64,000 bases of DNA from JBGPLJ01 sp963826145 (GCA_963826145.1 CAWGVW010000001.1:1426001-1490000); one strand, 5' to 3'; positions 16,733 to 26,362 are shown, counted from the first letter of the stretch. Notes: a model not told the origin generated them from the letters alone. Made by a program: numbers and translations.

Positions 16733-19303
16733 TCAGGCCGGTGGCGGCGTTTCAGCCGTCTCTGCCACCTCGCCCGCCTCGCCATTCAGTGCTTCGACAC
16801 GCTCGAGCCCGACGAGCCGCTCCCCGTCCGGGATGCGGATGAGGCGTACGCCCTGCGTATTGCGGCCGACGACCGAGATCTCGTTGACCGGCGTGCGGAC
16901 CAGTGTGCCGCTCGAGGTGATCAGCATGACTTCATCTTCCCGCGCCACCTGCAGCGCACCGACCATGGCGCCGTTACGGTCCGAGGTCTGCAAGGCAATG
17001 ACGCCCTGCCCGCCACGCCCCTGCAGCGGGAAGTCGTCGATCGGCGTGAGCTTGCCGAAGCCGTTTTCGGACGCCGTGAGGATCTGCCGTCGCCGACGAC
17101 AATCAGTGCATTGACCTTCTGTCCTGCGCTCAGGCGGATGCCACGTACGCCCGCCGCCTCGCGCCCCATCGGCCGCACTTCCTCTTCCGGGAAGCGTATC
17201 GACTTGCCGCTGGTCGAGAACAGCATGATTTCCCGACGGCCATTCGTGAGCGCGACGCCAACGAGCCGGTCCTCGGCGTCGAGATCAACTGCGATGATGC
17301 CGCTCGAGCGTGGCCGCGAGAACGCCGACAGCGGCGTCTTCTTCACCGTGCCGAGCGCCGTGACCATGAAGACGAAGCTGTCATTGTCGAATTCCGTATG
17401 GGCAGCACGCGTTGATGCGCTCGCCTTCGACGAGCGGCAGCAGGTTGACAATGGGCTTGCCGCGAGCGACGCGACCCGGCCTGTGGCAGCTGGTAGACCT
17501 TCAGCCAGTAGATCTTGCCGTGACTCGAGAAGCAGAGCAGGGTGTCGTGCGTGTTAGCGACGAAGAGTTTGTCGATGAAGTCCTCATCCTTGACGCGTGG
17601 CCGCCGATCGCCGCGCCCACCGCGCCGCTGCGCCTGGTAGTGTAGACCGGTTGCGCCTTTGCGTAGCCGGAGTGCGAAAGCGTGACGACCACGTCCTCAT
17701 CGGTTATGAGGTCTTCGATGTGAAGATCACTGTGGTCGTGCACGATCTCGGTTCGTCGCTCGTCGCCGTAGTTGTCGCGAATCTCCGCGAGTTCCTGGCG
17801 AATGACCGTGAGCAAGTTACCGGGTCGGCAAGTATATCGGAAAGTTCTTTAATGCTTTGCAAGACTTCTTGGAATTCATTAAGATTTTGTCCTGCTCGAG
17901 GCCGGTCAATCGATGCAGGCTGAGATCCAGGATGGCTTGCGCCTGAGTTTCTGACAGGCGGTAGTTCCCGCCGTGAGCCGAATTCTTCGGCGAGCGAATC
18001 CGGTCGGGTGTCATCGCACCGGCTTTTTCCAGCATCGCGGTCACCGAGCCGGAAGCCACACCTTCGGCCAACAGGTGCTCCTTGGCGCCTCAGCAGGCGT
18101 CTTGCACGCCTTGATCAGCGCAATCATCTCGTCGATGTTGGCCAGCGCGACCGCCAGGCCTTCGAGAATATGTGCGCGTCCCGGCCTTTCGCAGGTTGAA
18201 TATCGTGCGACGTGTGACCACTTCGCGCCGGTGCGCAAGGAATGCCTCCAGCAGCTGCCTCAGGTTACAGCAGTTTTGGCTGGCCTTCGTCCAGCGCCAC
18301 CATGTTGATGCCGAACACGCTCTGCAGCGGCGTTTGCTTGTAGAGGTTGTTGAGGACGATGTCGCTGAGTTCGCCGCGCCGAAGTTCGATTACGATGCGC
18401 ATGCCGTCCTTGTCGGACTCGTCACGCAACTCGCTGATGCCGTCGATGCGCTTGTCACGCACGAGCTCGGCAATCTTCTCTATGAGTCGCGCCTTATTGA
18501 CCTGGTAGGGCAGCTCCGTGACGATGATCGCTTCCGTGCCGCGCTTGTCGAGGACCTCCAGTGCGGTCCGTGCGCGTACGAACACGCGGCCGCGACCGGT
18601 CTTGTAGGCAGGATGATGTCCTGCGCGCCGTTGATGATTCCGGCGGTTGGAAAATCCGGTCCGGGCACATGCTCCATCAGCTCCTGCGAGGGTCAATCGT
18701 CGGATTGTCGACCATCGCGAGGCAGGCATTCACAATTTCGTTCAGGTTATGGGGCGGTATATTGGTCGCCATTCCCACAGCAATGCCGGACGAGCCATTG
18801 ATGAGGAGATTCGGCATGCGCGTCGGCATGACGGACGGCTCACTCTCGGATGCCATCGTAATTCTCGACGAAATCGACGGTCTCCTTGTCAATGTCGGCG
18901 AGGATTTCGTGGGCGATTTTCGACATGCGGACTTCTGTGTAGCGCATGGCAGCCGGGGCAGTCGCCATCGACCGATCCGAAGTTGCCCTGCCCGTCCACC
19001 AGCGGTAGCGCATCGAAAACGGCTGCGCCATGCGGACGATCGTGTCGTACATCGCAGTATCGCCGTGAGGGTGGTATTTGCCCATGACATCACCCACCAC
19101 GCGCGCGATTTCTTGTACGGCCTGTTGTAGTCGTTACCGATCTCCCGCATGGCGTGCAGTACGCGTCGGTGAACCGGTTTCAGGCCGTCGCGGACGTCCG
19201 GCAATGCGCGGCCGACGATGACACTCATCGCATAGTCCAGGTAGGACTGCTGCATCTCATCTTCCAGGTTGACGGAGATGATTTCGCGGGCTATTTCGGG
19301 CAT
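16733..19303 (-). pseudogene. gyrA: DNA gyrase subunit A, reading frame broken by about fifteen indels in this sequence
   Basis: The start (MPEIAREIISVNLEDEM) and the C-terminal beta-pinwheel end (SVVGRNTQGVRLIRI) are present, and the total span suits a normal GyrA. Between them the coding sequence jumps frame near 19105, 19008, 18963, 18858, 18688, 18615, 18266, 18182, 18088, 17876, 17820, 17640, 17490, 17400 and 17090. Most jumps are explained by one missing base, and a few by one extra base. Every fragment is excellent GyrA, including the active-site tyrosine context AAMRYTEVRM and the quinolone-region sequence HPHGDTAMYDT (Thr at the E. coli Ser83 position). gyrA is essential and single-copy, so a sequence or assembly fault is the simplest explanation. 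True decay would need a second copy. Confidence 0.9.
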
Positions 19304-19530
19304 GAATTGGGCGTGCGCGCCGGGCGCGGAAGCTCTTGATTCTGGTTGCGTTTCGGGCTAGTGAAAAGACCGGGCCTGGGCCCCGTTCGAAGGGCCGAAT
19401 TTTAGCACAGCGGGTCGGTTCGACGCGGGGGTTTTTGGGGTCCGAATCCGGGCCGAAAGCCACTCGCTTCGAGTGCCTGGTGTACTCTCCGTGGCCGCAC
19501 AGATTGCGCCCCCGAAGCGAGGAGCTTTTC

Positions 19531-20235
19531 TTGACCGAAACGGCCAATGTCGACCCCGCGGAAATCGCCAAATTCGAGGCGCTCGCGGAGCGTTGGTGGG
19601 ACCCGCAAGGCGAATTTCGCCCACTGCACGAACTGAATCCGCTGCGGCTTGAATTTATCCGAGCGCGGATGCCACTGAAAGGCCTGCGGGTGCTCGACGT
19701 CGGTTGCGGTGGCGGCATCCTCGCCGAAGCAATGGCGAGCGAGGGCGCCGAAGTCACGGGCATCGACCTCGCCGAGATGCCGCTCAAGATTGCAAGGCTC
19801 CACGCTCTCGAGCGTGGCGTCTCGATCGCCTATCGGCTGGAATCGGTCGACGCTCATGCCAACGCCCATGGCGGTCACTATGACGCTGTCACCTGCATGG
19901 AGATGCTCGAGCATGTGCCGCAACCGGATGCGATCGTTGCGCGGCTTGCGGACCTGCTGCGTCCCGGTGGCCAGCTCTTCGTATCGACGCTCAACCGCAA
20001 CCTCAAGTCGTTCCTGATGGCGATTGTCGGCGCGGAGTACGTGCTTGGCCTCCTGCCGCGCGGCACGCACGAGTACGAGCGCTTCATTCGACCTTCGGAG
20101 CTTGCGCGCTGGGCGCGGCAGGCGGGCCTTGCGCAGGGTGCGCTCAACGGCCTCGTGTACGATCCGTTTTCGCGCCGTTTCAACTTGAGCCCGGATACGG
20201 CCGTCAACTACCTCGCGCATTTCCTGCGGCCATGA
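19531..20235 (+). CDS. ubiG: Ubiquinone biosynthesis O-methyltransferase
   Basis: UbiG performs both O-methylations in ubiquinone synthesis using S-adenosylmethionine. The chosen TTG at 19531 follows GGAG at six bases and gives 234 aa, the usual length. SAM-binding motif I is VLDVGCGGGILAEAMA at about residues 52-67, and motif II/III covers YDAVTCMEMLEHVPQP. The N-terminal AKFEALAERWWDPQGEF is characteristic of UbiG. It opens a plus-strand operon in which each gene overlaps the next. The 227-bp gap to divergent gyrA holds no promoter I can assign with confidence. Confidence 0.95.
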   Translation: MTETANVDPAEIAKFEALAERWWDPQGEFRPLHELNPLRLEFIRARMPLKGLRVLDVGCGGGILAEAMASEGAEVTGIDLAEMPLKIARLHALERGVSIAYRLESVDAHANAHGGHYDAVTCMEMLEHVPQPDAIVARLADLLRPGGQLFVSTLNRNLKSFLMAIVGAEYVLGLLPRGTHEYERFIRPSELARWARQAGLAQGALNGLVYDPFSRRFNLSPDTAVNYLAHFLRP

Positions 20236-20924
20236 ACGAAGTTTCGATCGATGCGGTGCTGTTCGATCTCGATGGGACCCTCCTCGACACCGCGCCTGAC
20301 ATGGCGGCTGCGCTCAATGCCTTGCGCATCGAGGAAAGCGAACCGCCGATTCCATTCACCGAGATCCGCGAACACGTCTCCCATGGCGGCGCAGCGCTTG
20401 TGCGGCTTGGCTTTCCCGAGGCGCGCGACGCCGAATTCGAGCGCCTGCGGATGCGGCTCCTGAAGCTCTACCGCCGGGACATTCCGCGCGAAACCCGCCT
20501 CTTCGATGGACTCGAGTCGGTGCTCGGCGAGCTCGAACGGACACACGTGCCCTGGGGCGTCGTCACCAACAAGCCCGGTTGGCTGACCGAGCCGCTCCTC
20601 GCCGCGCTCGACCTCGCCTCCAGAGCGGGCTGCGTCGTGAGCGGCGACACGCTACCGGAGCGCAAACCGCATCCCCGCCCGCTCCTGCATGCGGCCCGCC
20701 TCATGGGTCTTGAGCCGCTGCGCTGCCTCTACGTGGGCGACGCAGAGCGCGACATGCGCGCCGCGCGCGCCGCCGGCATGCGAACGCTCATCGCACGCTA
20801 CGGCTATCTCAGTGCCGGCGACCGGCCCGAGGCCTGGCTGGCCGATGGCATGGTCGATCGGCCCGGGGACATCCTTGCGTGGATGCAGGCCACCGCCCCG
20901 CGCCAGACGGAGTTCGACGCGTGA
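20232..20924 (+). CDS. HAD-family phosphatase (phosphoglycolate phosphatase or MupP)
   Basis: This 230-aa haloacid-dehalogenase phosphatase has the nucleophile motif FDLDGTLLDTAPD, motif II GVVTNKPG and motif III/IV with KPHPRPLL followed by YVGDAERDM. It is commonly annotated Gph. In Pseudomonas the gene in exactly this ubiG-x-yciK position encodes MupP, the N-acetylmuramate-6-phosphate phosphatase of peptidoglycan recycling. Both substrates are possible, and the context favours MupP slightly. Its start overlaps ubiG by ATGA and its stop overlaps rmuC by GTGA. Confidence 0.88.
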   Translation: MNEVSIDAVLFDLDGTLLDTAPDMAAALNALRIEESEPPIPFTEIREHVSHGGAALVRLGFPEARDAEFERLRMRLLKLYRRDIPRETRLFDGLESVLGELERTHVPWGVVTNKPGWLTEPLLAALDLASRAGCVVSGDTLPERKPHPRPLLHAARLMGLEPLRCLYVGDAERDMRAARAAGMRTLIARYGYLSAGDRPEAWLADGMVDRPGDILAWMQATAPRQTEFDA

Positions 20925-22207
20925 GCGTCACGTTGATGCTGGTCGCAGGGTTCGCCGGCCTCGCAGGTCTCGTGGTCGGCTACCTTTGGCGCGCGCTCCG
21001 CGCAGCGAGCGTCGAGAACGAGTTGCGTATTGCGATGGAAGTCGCGCGGGCGCAGGTCGCGAACGGTGCCGTGATCGTGGCCGAGCGCGAAGCCGCGCTC
21101 GCTCTTGCGCAGGAGCGCCTCAAGGCCTCGTTCGATGTACTCGCGACCGAGAGCCTCAGATCGAACAACGAACTCTTTCTCGGCCTTGCCCGCGAGCACC
21201 TGGGTCAGCAGCAGGTCGAGGCGCGCGCGGGGCTCGAAGCTCGCGAGAAGGCCATTGAAACCCTGGTGAAGCCCATTCGCGACGCGCTCGACAAGACCGC
21301 CGAACAGATCGCGAGCATAGAAAAGGAACGGGGCAGCACTTTCGCCGCGCTCCGCCAGCAGATCGCGAGTACCAACGAAGCCCAGGTGGCTCTGCAGCGC
21401 GAGACGCGCAATCTAGTCACCGCGCTGCGTCGTCCGGAAGTGCGCGGTCAGTGGGGTGAGATCACGCTGCGGCGGCTTGTTGAGCTCGCTGGCATGACCG
21501 AGCACTGCGACTTCGAGGAGCAGGTGCAGGTCGCAGGTGAAAGCGGGGCGCTACGCCCGGACCTCATCATTCACATGCCGGAGGAACGGGACCTCGTCGT
21601 CGACGTCAAGACGCCGCTCGATGCCTACCTTGAAGCCGTGGACGCCCCGACCGATGAGCTGCGGGCGCTCGCCCTGAAGCGCCACGCTCAGATCGTCGGC
21701 GAGCGTGTGCGCGCGCTCTCGGCCAAGAGCTACTGGACGCAGTTTCCCCGCAGTCCCGACTTCGTGGTGCTCTTCATCCCGGGCGACCAGTTCCTGACGG
21801 CCGCGTTGAACGAGCAGCCGAACCTCCTGGAAGACGCGTTTCGCCAGGGCATCATGCTCGCGACGCCATCGAGCTTCGTTGCACTCCTTAAAGTGGTCGC
21901 TTACGGCTGGCGCCAGGTCGCGCTCGCAAAAAACGCGGCCGAGATCCGCGACCTCGGCGAGGATCTCTACAAGCGCGCGCAGGTCTTTGCTTCGCACATG
22001 GTGCGTCTCGGCAAGAGCATCGGCACGAGTGTCGAGGCCTTCAACAGCGCGGTCGGCTCGCTCGAACGGCAGCTCCTGCCCGGCGCCCGCAAGTTTGGCG
22101 AGCTCGGCATCCACGCGGACAAGCCGATCGAGACCGTCGAGCCCGTTGAGCGTCTGGTACGCCCCGTCACTCAAAGCCAAGGCAGCAGCGACGGCGATGC
22201 GTCGTGA
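20921..22207 (+). CDS. rmuC: DNA recombination protein RmuC homologue
   Basis: The GTG at 20921 overlaps the phosphatase stop and gives 428 aa. One N-terminal membrane helix (about residues 3-22, LMLVAGFAGLAGLVVGY) is followed by a coiled-coil region to about residue 190. The RmuC nuclease-like domain then carries RGQWGEITLRRLVELAGM, VDVKTPLDAYLEA, SPDFVVLFIPGDQFL and TPSSFVALLKVVAYGW. RmuC limits inversion recombination at short inverted repeats in E. coli and more recently has been tied to phage or replication-fork protection. The last 11 bases overlap the next gene. Confidence 0.92.
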   Translation: MSVTLMLVAGFAGLAGLVVGYLWRALRAASVENELRIAMEVARAQVANGAVIVAEREAALALAQERLKASFDVLATESLRSNNELFLGLAREHLGQQQVEARAGLEAREKAIETLVKPIRDALDKTAEQIASIEKERGSTFAALRQQIASTNEAQVALQRETRNLVTALRRPEVRGQWGEITLRRLVELAGMTEHCDFEEQVQVAGESGALRPDLIIHMPEERDLVVDVKTPLDAYLEAVDAPTDELRALALKRHAQIVGERVRALSAKSYWTQFPRSPDFVVLFIPGDQFLTAALNEQPNLLEDAFRQGIMLATPSSFVALLKVVAYGWRQVALAKNAAEIRDLGEDLYKRAQVFASHMVRLGKSIGTSVEAFNSAVGSLERQLLPGARKFGELGIHADKPIETVEPVERLVRPVTQSQGSSDGDAS

Positions 22208-23060
22208 AGCTGGCGCCGATCCGCGTACGCTCGAGCTGACGTTCCGCGAGCGGGCAGCTCCAGCCGGTTCGCCTCAATACTACGCGCTCCTCTTCGCCGA
22301 CCCGGATCTGCGCCCAGCACTCGCGGCGCTCTATGCATTCGAAGCGGAAATGCGGGCCGTGGTGCATCCCGGGGTCGAGCACGCCGCCGCACACCTGAAG
22401 CTCGCCTGGTGGAGCGAGGAACTCGAACGGACGGCACGCGGCGCGCCTCTTCATCCCATCAGCCGCGCACTTGCCGCGGCGGCAGCGCCCTTGAACCTAG
22501 ACCTCTCGGCTCTAGGCGAACATCTCAGCGCCGCGCAGTTCGATCTCGCCGCTCACCCACTGGCGGACATGGAGCAGGTACTCATCTATTGCCAGCAAAG
22601 CGGTGGAGTCACACAACAGCTCGCCGCGAGCTTCGCAGAGCCCGCCATTGACCGGCGCACCGAGACGCGCCGCTTCGGATCACTGCTCGGCCGGGGTCTG
22701 AGACTCACGCAGCTGCTGCGTTCACATGTGGAGGACGGAAAAGCCGGGCGCCTGCGTTTGCCGCAGGACCGTCTGCAGCAGCTTGGACTCACACCCGCGC
22801 ACTTCCTGGCGGAAGCGCGGCCCGCGGCGGCGCTCGCCCTGCTCGATGAACTCGCGGCCCGGGCTGCGGATCTTCTGCAAGGCGCGACGGCGCTCGTGCT
22901 CGCCGACCGCTCGCGTCAACGCGCTGGCCTCGTGCTCGCGGCACTCGCGCTCGTCAGCATTCAACGCATGCGTGCGTCTCGATTCTCAATCGGATCGCTC
23001 CGCACGCCGCCAGCCTTCCAGCTACTCTGGCGGGCGTGGCGAACGGCGCGCACTCCATGA
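22197..23060 (+). CDS. Squalene/phytoene synthase-family protein with degenerate active site
   Basis: The 287-aa product has the all-alpha squalene/phytoene synthase fold, recognisable in FGSLLGRGLRLTQLLRSHVED and GRLRLPQDRLQQLGL. The first Asp-rich motif (DxxxD, substrate-Mg binding) reads YAFEAEMRAV, and the aspartate of the second (LRDxxED) is serine (LRSHVED). Prenyl-diphosphate condensation is therefore unlikely. Similar degenerate members resemble mitochondrial NDUFAF6, a complex I assembly factor; that comparison is from general knowledge and unproven here. It sits between rmuC and yciK with overlaps on both sides. Confidence 0.8.
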   Translation: MRREAGADPRTLELTFRERAAPAGSPQYYALLFADPDLRPALAALYAFEAEMRAVVHPGVEHAAAHLKLAWWSEELERTARGAPLHPISRALAAAAAPLNLDLSALGEHLSAAQFDLAAHPLADMEQVLIYCQQSGGVTQQLAASFAEPAIDRRTETRRFGSLLGRGLRLTQLLRSHVEDGKAGRLRLPQDRLQQLGLTPAHFLAEARPAAALALLDELAARAADLLQGATALVLADRSRQRAGLVLAALALVSIQRMRASRFSIGSLRTPPAFQLLWRAWRTARTP

Positions 23061-23812
23061 CCGACATCGATCCGAGGCGATATACCGCGCCCGTTGACGC
23101 GATGAAAGATCGCATTGTTCTTGTCACCGGCGCCGGCGATGGAATCGGCAAGGCAGTCGCGCTCGCGCTCGCCGCGCACGGCGGCACTGTGATCCTGCTC
23201 GGCCGCACCGTGCGCAAGCTCGAAAGCGTCTACGACCAGATCATCGCCGCGGGTGGCGCGACCCCCGCCATCGTGCCGTTCGACCTCGAGCGGGCCCAGG
23301 CGGAACACTATCGTTCGGTGAGCGATGCCATCGAGAAGAACTACGGCCGACTTGACGGACTCCTGCACAACGCGGCGCTCTTCGGCGCGCGCACGCCCAT
23401 CGAACAATTCGACGTGCCCATGTGGAGCCGCGTGCTGCATGTGAATCTGACGGCAGCCATGATCCTGACGCAGAGCTGCCTGCCGTGGCTCAAGCAGTCG
23501 AAGGATGCCTCAGTACTCTTCACGACCTGCGATGTCGGCCGCGAACCGCGCGCGTACTGGGGTGCTTACGCCATTTCAAAGCACGCGTCCGACGGCCTCA
23601 TGCGGATGCTCGCGGATGAGTACTCGCGCTCGCCGCGGCTCAGATTCAACAGCATCGATCCGGGCAAAGTCCGCACCAAGCGCCGCCTTGAAACCTTTCC
23701 TGGCGAGACGGCCGCGGGGCTCCCCGATCCATCGGCGATCGTTGCGCCCTACCTTTTCCTGCTGGGTCCCGCGGGCGCCGGCATCTGCGGTCGGATCGTC
23801 GATGCGCAGTAG
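23057..23812 (+). CDS. yciK: SDR-family oxidoreductase YciK
   Basis: This 251-aa short-chain dehydrogenase has the cofactor motif VTGAGDGIGKAVALALA, the NAA motif (LHNAALFG) and the catalytic YxxxK in YWGAYAISKHA. The preceding catalytic serine position falls in VLFTTCDVG, where threonine and cysteine replace the usual serine. YciK keeps this variation elsewhere, as far as I know, and has no established substrate. The ATG overlaps the preceding stop (ATGA). It ends the ubiG operon and converges with the acyltransferase gene six bases away. Confidence 0.88.
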   Translation: MTDIDPRRYTAPVDAMKDRIVLVTGAGDGIGKAVALALAAHGGTVILLGRTVRKLESVYDQIIAAGGATPAIVPFDLERAQAEHYRSVSDAIEKNYGRLDGLLHNAALFGARTPIEQFDVPMWSRVLHVNLTAAMILTQSCLPWLKQSKDASVLFTTCDVGREPRAYWGAYAISKHASDGLMRMLADEYSRSPRLRFNSIDPGKVRTKRRLETFPGETAAGLPDPSAIVAPYLFLLGPAGAGICGRIVDAQ

Positions 23813-23818
23813 CTCCGC

Positions 23819-24760
23819 TCAACCGTCCAGGGCGCGCTTCGGCAGCGGCCGTGCATCGCGTCCGTAGTAGTCGGGATCGCTCGAGGACAATCCCTTGAAA
23901 CGGCGGTGGATCCACAGGTACTGCTCAGGGACATGGCGGATGTGCTCCTCGAGGAGCCTGTTGTAGCGTTCGGCGTCCGCCACCGGATCCTCGCTCGGAT
24001 AGCCCTCGAGCGGCGGACAGATTTGCGCACGGTAGCCGCGCGCTCCCGGCAACCGCTCGAAGAAGTACGGCAGCACGACGGCGCTCGTCATGCGTGCAAG
24101 GCGCGTCGTGAAAGTATTGGTCGGCGCGGGGATGCCGAAGAGCGTCACCATCTGCGCGCCCTTCTTGCGGTAGCTCTGGTCTGGCGCGTACCAGACGACC
24201 TCGTTCGACCTGAGTCCCCGGATGAGGAGCCGAATATCATCGCGCTCGATCGCGCGGCGCGCGAACGGACGATAGCTGCGTTCGAGGAGCCACTCGAGCA
24301 CTTCGTTCTTCGGTCGCCGGTAGAGCACGTTGAGTGGCTCGGCGGTGCCGAGAATGCGCGCCCCCATTTCCATGGTCGTGAAATGCGAACCGATCACGAT
24401 CACGCCGTTGCCCTTCGCGAGCGCGCGCGTGAGTTCCTCGAAGCCGTGAAATTCCGTGAGCTCGCGGATGCGTTCGTTCGAAGCCCACCAGACATTCGCG
24501 GTTTCGAAGACGCCGATGCCGAGGCTCGAGAAATGCCGCCGCAGGAGCTTGCGTCGCTCGCTCGGCGTCCGTTCCGGAAAACAGAGCTCGAGATTGCGCC
24601 GGGCGATGCGCACGTAGCTCAAGGGCAGGAAGGAAAGGAGCCACCCGAGGATCGTTCCGAGCAGGACCTGGATGGCGTATGGGAGGAACTGCGCGAGCCG
24701 CAGAATGCCGAGGATAACCCAGGTCGGCCAGTACTTCGGCGCGAACAGCGTTGCGCGCAT
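23819..24760 (-). CDS. Lipid A biosynthesis lauroyl-type acyltransferase (LpxL/HtrB family)
   Basis: This 313-aa inner-membrane enzyme is predicted to add a secondary acyl chain to lipid A. It has an N-terminal hydrophobic segment (about residues 12-45), the catalytic HX4E motif in SHFTTMEMGARI, YRRPKNEVLEW and the WYAPDQSYRKKGAQMVTLFG region typical of LpxL. The chosen ATG at 24760 lies four bases after the RluB-like stop. LpxL, LpxM and LpxP cannot be separated reliably by eye. Confidence 0.92.
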   Translation of the reverse strand: MRATLFAPKYWPTWVILGILRLAQFLPYAIQVLLGTILGWLLSFLPLSYVRIARRNLELCFPERTPSERRKLLRRHFSSLGIGVFETANVWWASNERIRELTEFHGFEELTRALAKGNGVIVIGSHFTTMEMGARILGTAEPLNVLYRRPKNEVLEWLLERSYRPFARRAIERDDIRLLIRGLRSNEVVWYAPDQSYRKKGAQMVTLFGIPAPTNTFTTRLARMTSAVVLPYFFERLPGARGYRAQICPPLEGYPSEDPVADAERYNRLLEEHIRHVPEQYLWIHRRFKGLSSSDPDYYGRDARPLPKRALDG

Positions 24761-24764
24761 GGGA

Positions 24765-25580
24765 TCAATCGCGCCTGGCGATCCGCTTGCGACGGACGGC
24801 ACTGCGACGCGCCGGCCCGCCCTGCACGGGCGGCGCGGCGCCCGGCGACTTGAGATCGGCGGCCGCATACAGCGCTGCGAGTTCCGCAGCCTCAAGCTCG
24901 CGATGTTGGCCGCGGCTCAGCTTCGAATCGAGGGCAACGGGCCCATAGGCCACCCGGATCAGTCGATTCACGTCGAGTCCCGCGAGCGTGAAGAGCCGGC
25001 GCACGGCCGTCGCACGCGGACCGCGCACCGAAATCTCGTACCAGCGATTTGCAGCTTCGCCGCCGCCCGGCTCTACCGTCGTCGCGCCGAGACTCGTGCC
25101 GTCGTCGAGTTCGCCGGCGGCAATCTGCGCCAGCTGGTTCTCGGTCGCTTCGCCGCGGACGCGGACCGCAAAGCGCCCGCCGAGCGTCGTTGCGCGGCGC
25201 ATGAGCGCGCTCGCAAGTGCGCCGTCGGTCGTCAGCAGCTCGAGTCCGCTGTCGGACGGATGCATCGGATTGAGGAAGATCCAGCGCCGTCCAGATCGCT
25301 TCGGCAGATCCGTGAAGATTTTCGCCGGCGGATCGGCATCCGGCTCGAGGCTCTCGCCGGCCGGACGGTGATACATGATGCAGCGGTCCGGTCCCGATAC
25401 CGGACGGTGCGTCCGCAATGGCCGGCCATCGAGCTCGATCTTGTCAGCTGGCCCGACGAGCGCGCCGAGTTCGGCAACCTGCCCGTTGATCGCGAGGCGT
25501 CCCGCGCGCACCCAGCGCTCGATTTCCCGCCGTGAACCATGACCTTCACGGGCGAGCAGCTTCTGTACGCGCTCACGCAT
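24765..25580 (-). CDS. RluB/RsuA-family pseudouridine-synthase-like protein lacking the catalytic aspartate
   Basis: The 271-aa product, from an ATG six bases after GGAG, has an N-terminal S4 RNA-binding domain (RVQKLLAREGHGSRREIERWV). It is followed by an RsuA/RluB-type synthase domain that retains YHRPAGE, RFAVRVRGEATENQL and GLDVNRLIRVAYGP. The active-site motif GRLDxxTxGLLLLTTDG is aligned but reads LNPMHPSDSGLELLTTDG, so the GRLD catalytic aspartate is histidine (codon at 25260-25262). Flanking residues stay in frame, so no indel explains this. The protein probably binds rRNA without making pseudouridine. It lies between scpB and lpxL, where rluB is normally found. Confidence 0.85.
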   Translation of the reverse strand: MRERVQKLLAREGHGSRREIERWVRAGRLAINGQVAELGALVGPADKIELDGRPLRTHRPVSGPDRCIMYHRPAGESLEPDADPPAKIFTDLPKRSGRRWIFLNPMHPSDSGLELLTTDGALASALMRRATTLGGRFAVRVRGEATENQLAQIAAGELDDGTSLGATTVEPGGGEAANRWYEISVRGPRATAVRRLFTLAGLDVNRLIRVAYGPVALDSKLSRGQHRELEAAELAALYAAADLKSPGAAPPVQGGPARRSAVRRKRIARRD

Positions 25581-25621
25581 ACCGCACTCCACGGTGAAGA
25601 GTCAGTGGCCGGACCGGCGCC

Positions 25622-26362
25622 TCAAGGATCGTCGGAGCGTTCGGACGATGCTACGAGCCCGGGCGCCGAGGCCTGCGCATCGCCGCCTGGCGCTTCCTCG
25701 TCATCGCCTGCCTCGTCCTCGCCGCTCGCGAGCTGGCTTTCAATCTCCGATTCGATTTCAGCAGCGAGGCCCGCATCGCCGCCGTCGACCGTCACCGCGT
25801 CGGCCGCCGGCAATTCGAGCTGCAGGCCCACGTTGTCCATGTCGCGCAGGGCGGCGAGCGTCGGCAGTTCATCGAGCGTCGCAAGCCCGAAGTAATCGAG
25901 GAATTCGCGCGTCGTCGCGAGGAGCTCCGGATGACCGGGAACGTCGCGATGACCGACAACGCGAATCCACGAGCGGTCGAGGAGCGTACGGATGATGTTG
26001 GGATTCACCTGCACGCCGCGCACGTCTTCGATTTCGCCGCGCGTGATCGGCTGGCGATAGGCGATGAGCGCGAGCGTTTCCAGAAGCGCACGGGAGTAGC
26101 GCTGCGGTCGCTCCTGCCAGAGGCGCGACACCTCGGCGCCCATGGACGGACGAATCTGCACGCGGTAGCCGCTCGCGACCTTGCGCAGTTCGATGCCGCG
26201 ATCCCGGTACTCCTCCATCAGCGTCGCGAGGGCGCCGGTGACATCCGCCTTTTCGGGGCGGCTGCGCTCCTCGAAGAGCGCCAGCAGCTCCTCGACGCTC
26301 AAGGGCCGGCCCGCCGCGAGGAGGGCTGCTTCGATCACGTTCTTGACGTATTGCTCGTTCAT
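25622..26362 (-). CDS. scpB: Segregation and condensation protein B
   Basis: ScpB (246 aa) pairs with ScpA and SMC in the bacterial condensin. It has tandem winged-helix domains, recognisable from YVKNVIEAALLAAGRPLSVE and LETLALIAYRQPITRGEIE, then GVQVNPNIIRTLLDRSWI. The last 60 residues are acidic and low in complexity (EDEAGDDEEAPGG), which is variable in the family. Its ATG overlaps the scpA stop by four bases. The smc gene lies about 8 kb away in this window. Confidence 0.95.
   Translation of the reverse strand: MNEQYVKNVIEAALLAAGRPLSVEELLALFEERSRPEKADVTGALATLMEEYRDRGIELRKVASGYRVQIRPSMGAEVSRLWQERPQRYSRALLETLALIAYRQPITRGEIEDVRGVQVNPNIIRTLLDRSWIRVVGHRDVPGHPELLATTREFLDYFGLATLDELPTLAALRDMDNVGLQLELPAADAVTVDGGDAGLAAEIESEIESQLASGEDEAGDDEEAPGGDAQASAPGLVASSERSDDP

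Noticed and set aside
16733..19303. Programmed frameshifting or intein remnants as an explanation for the broken gyrA
   Set aside because: The shifts are too many, occur at unrelated sequences, lack slippery sites or stimulatory structures, and no intein sequence is present.
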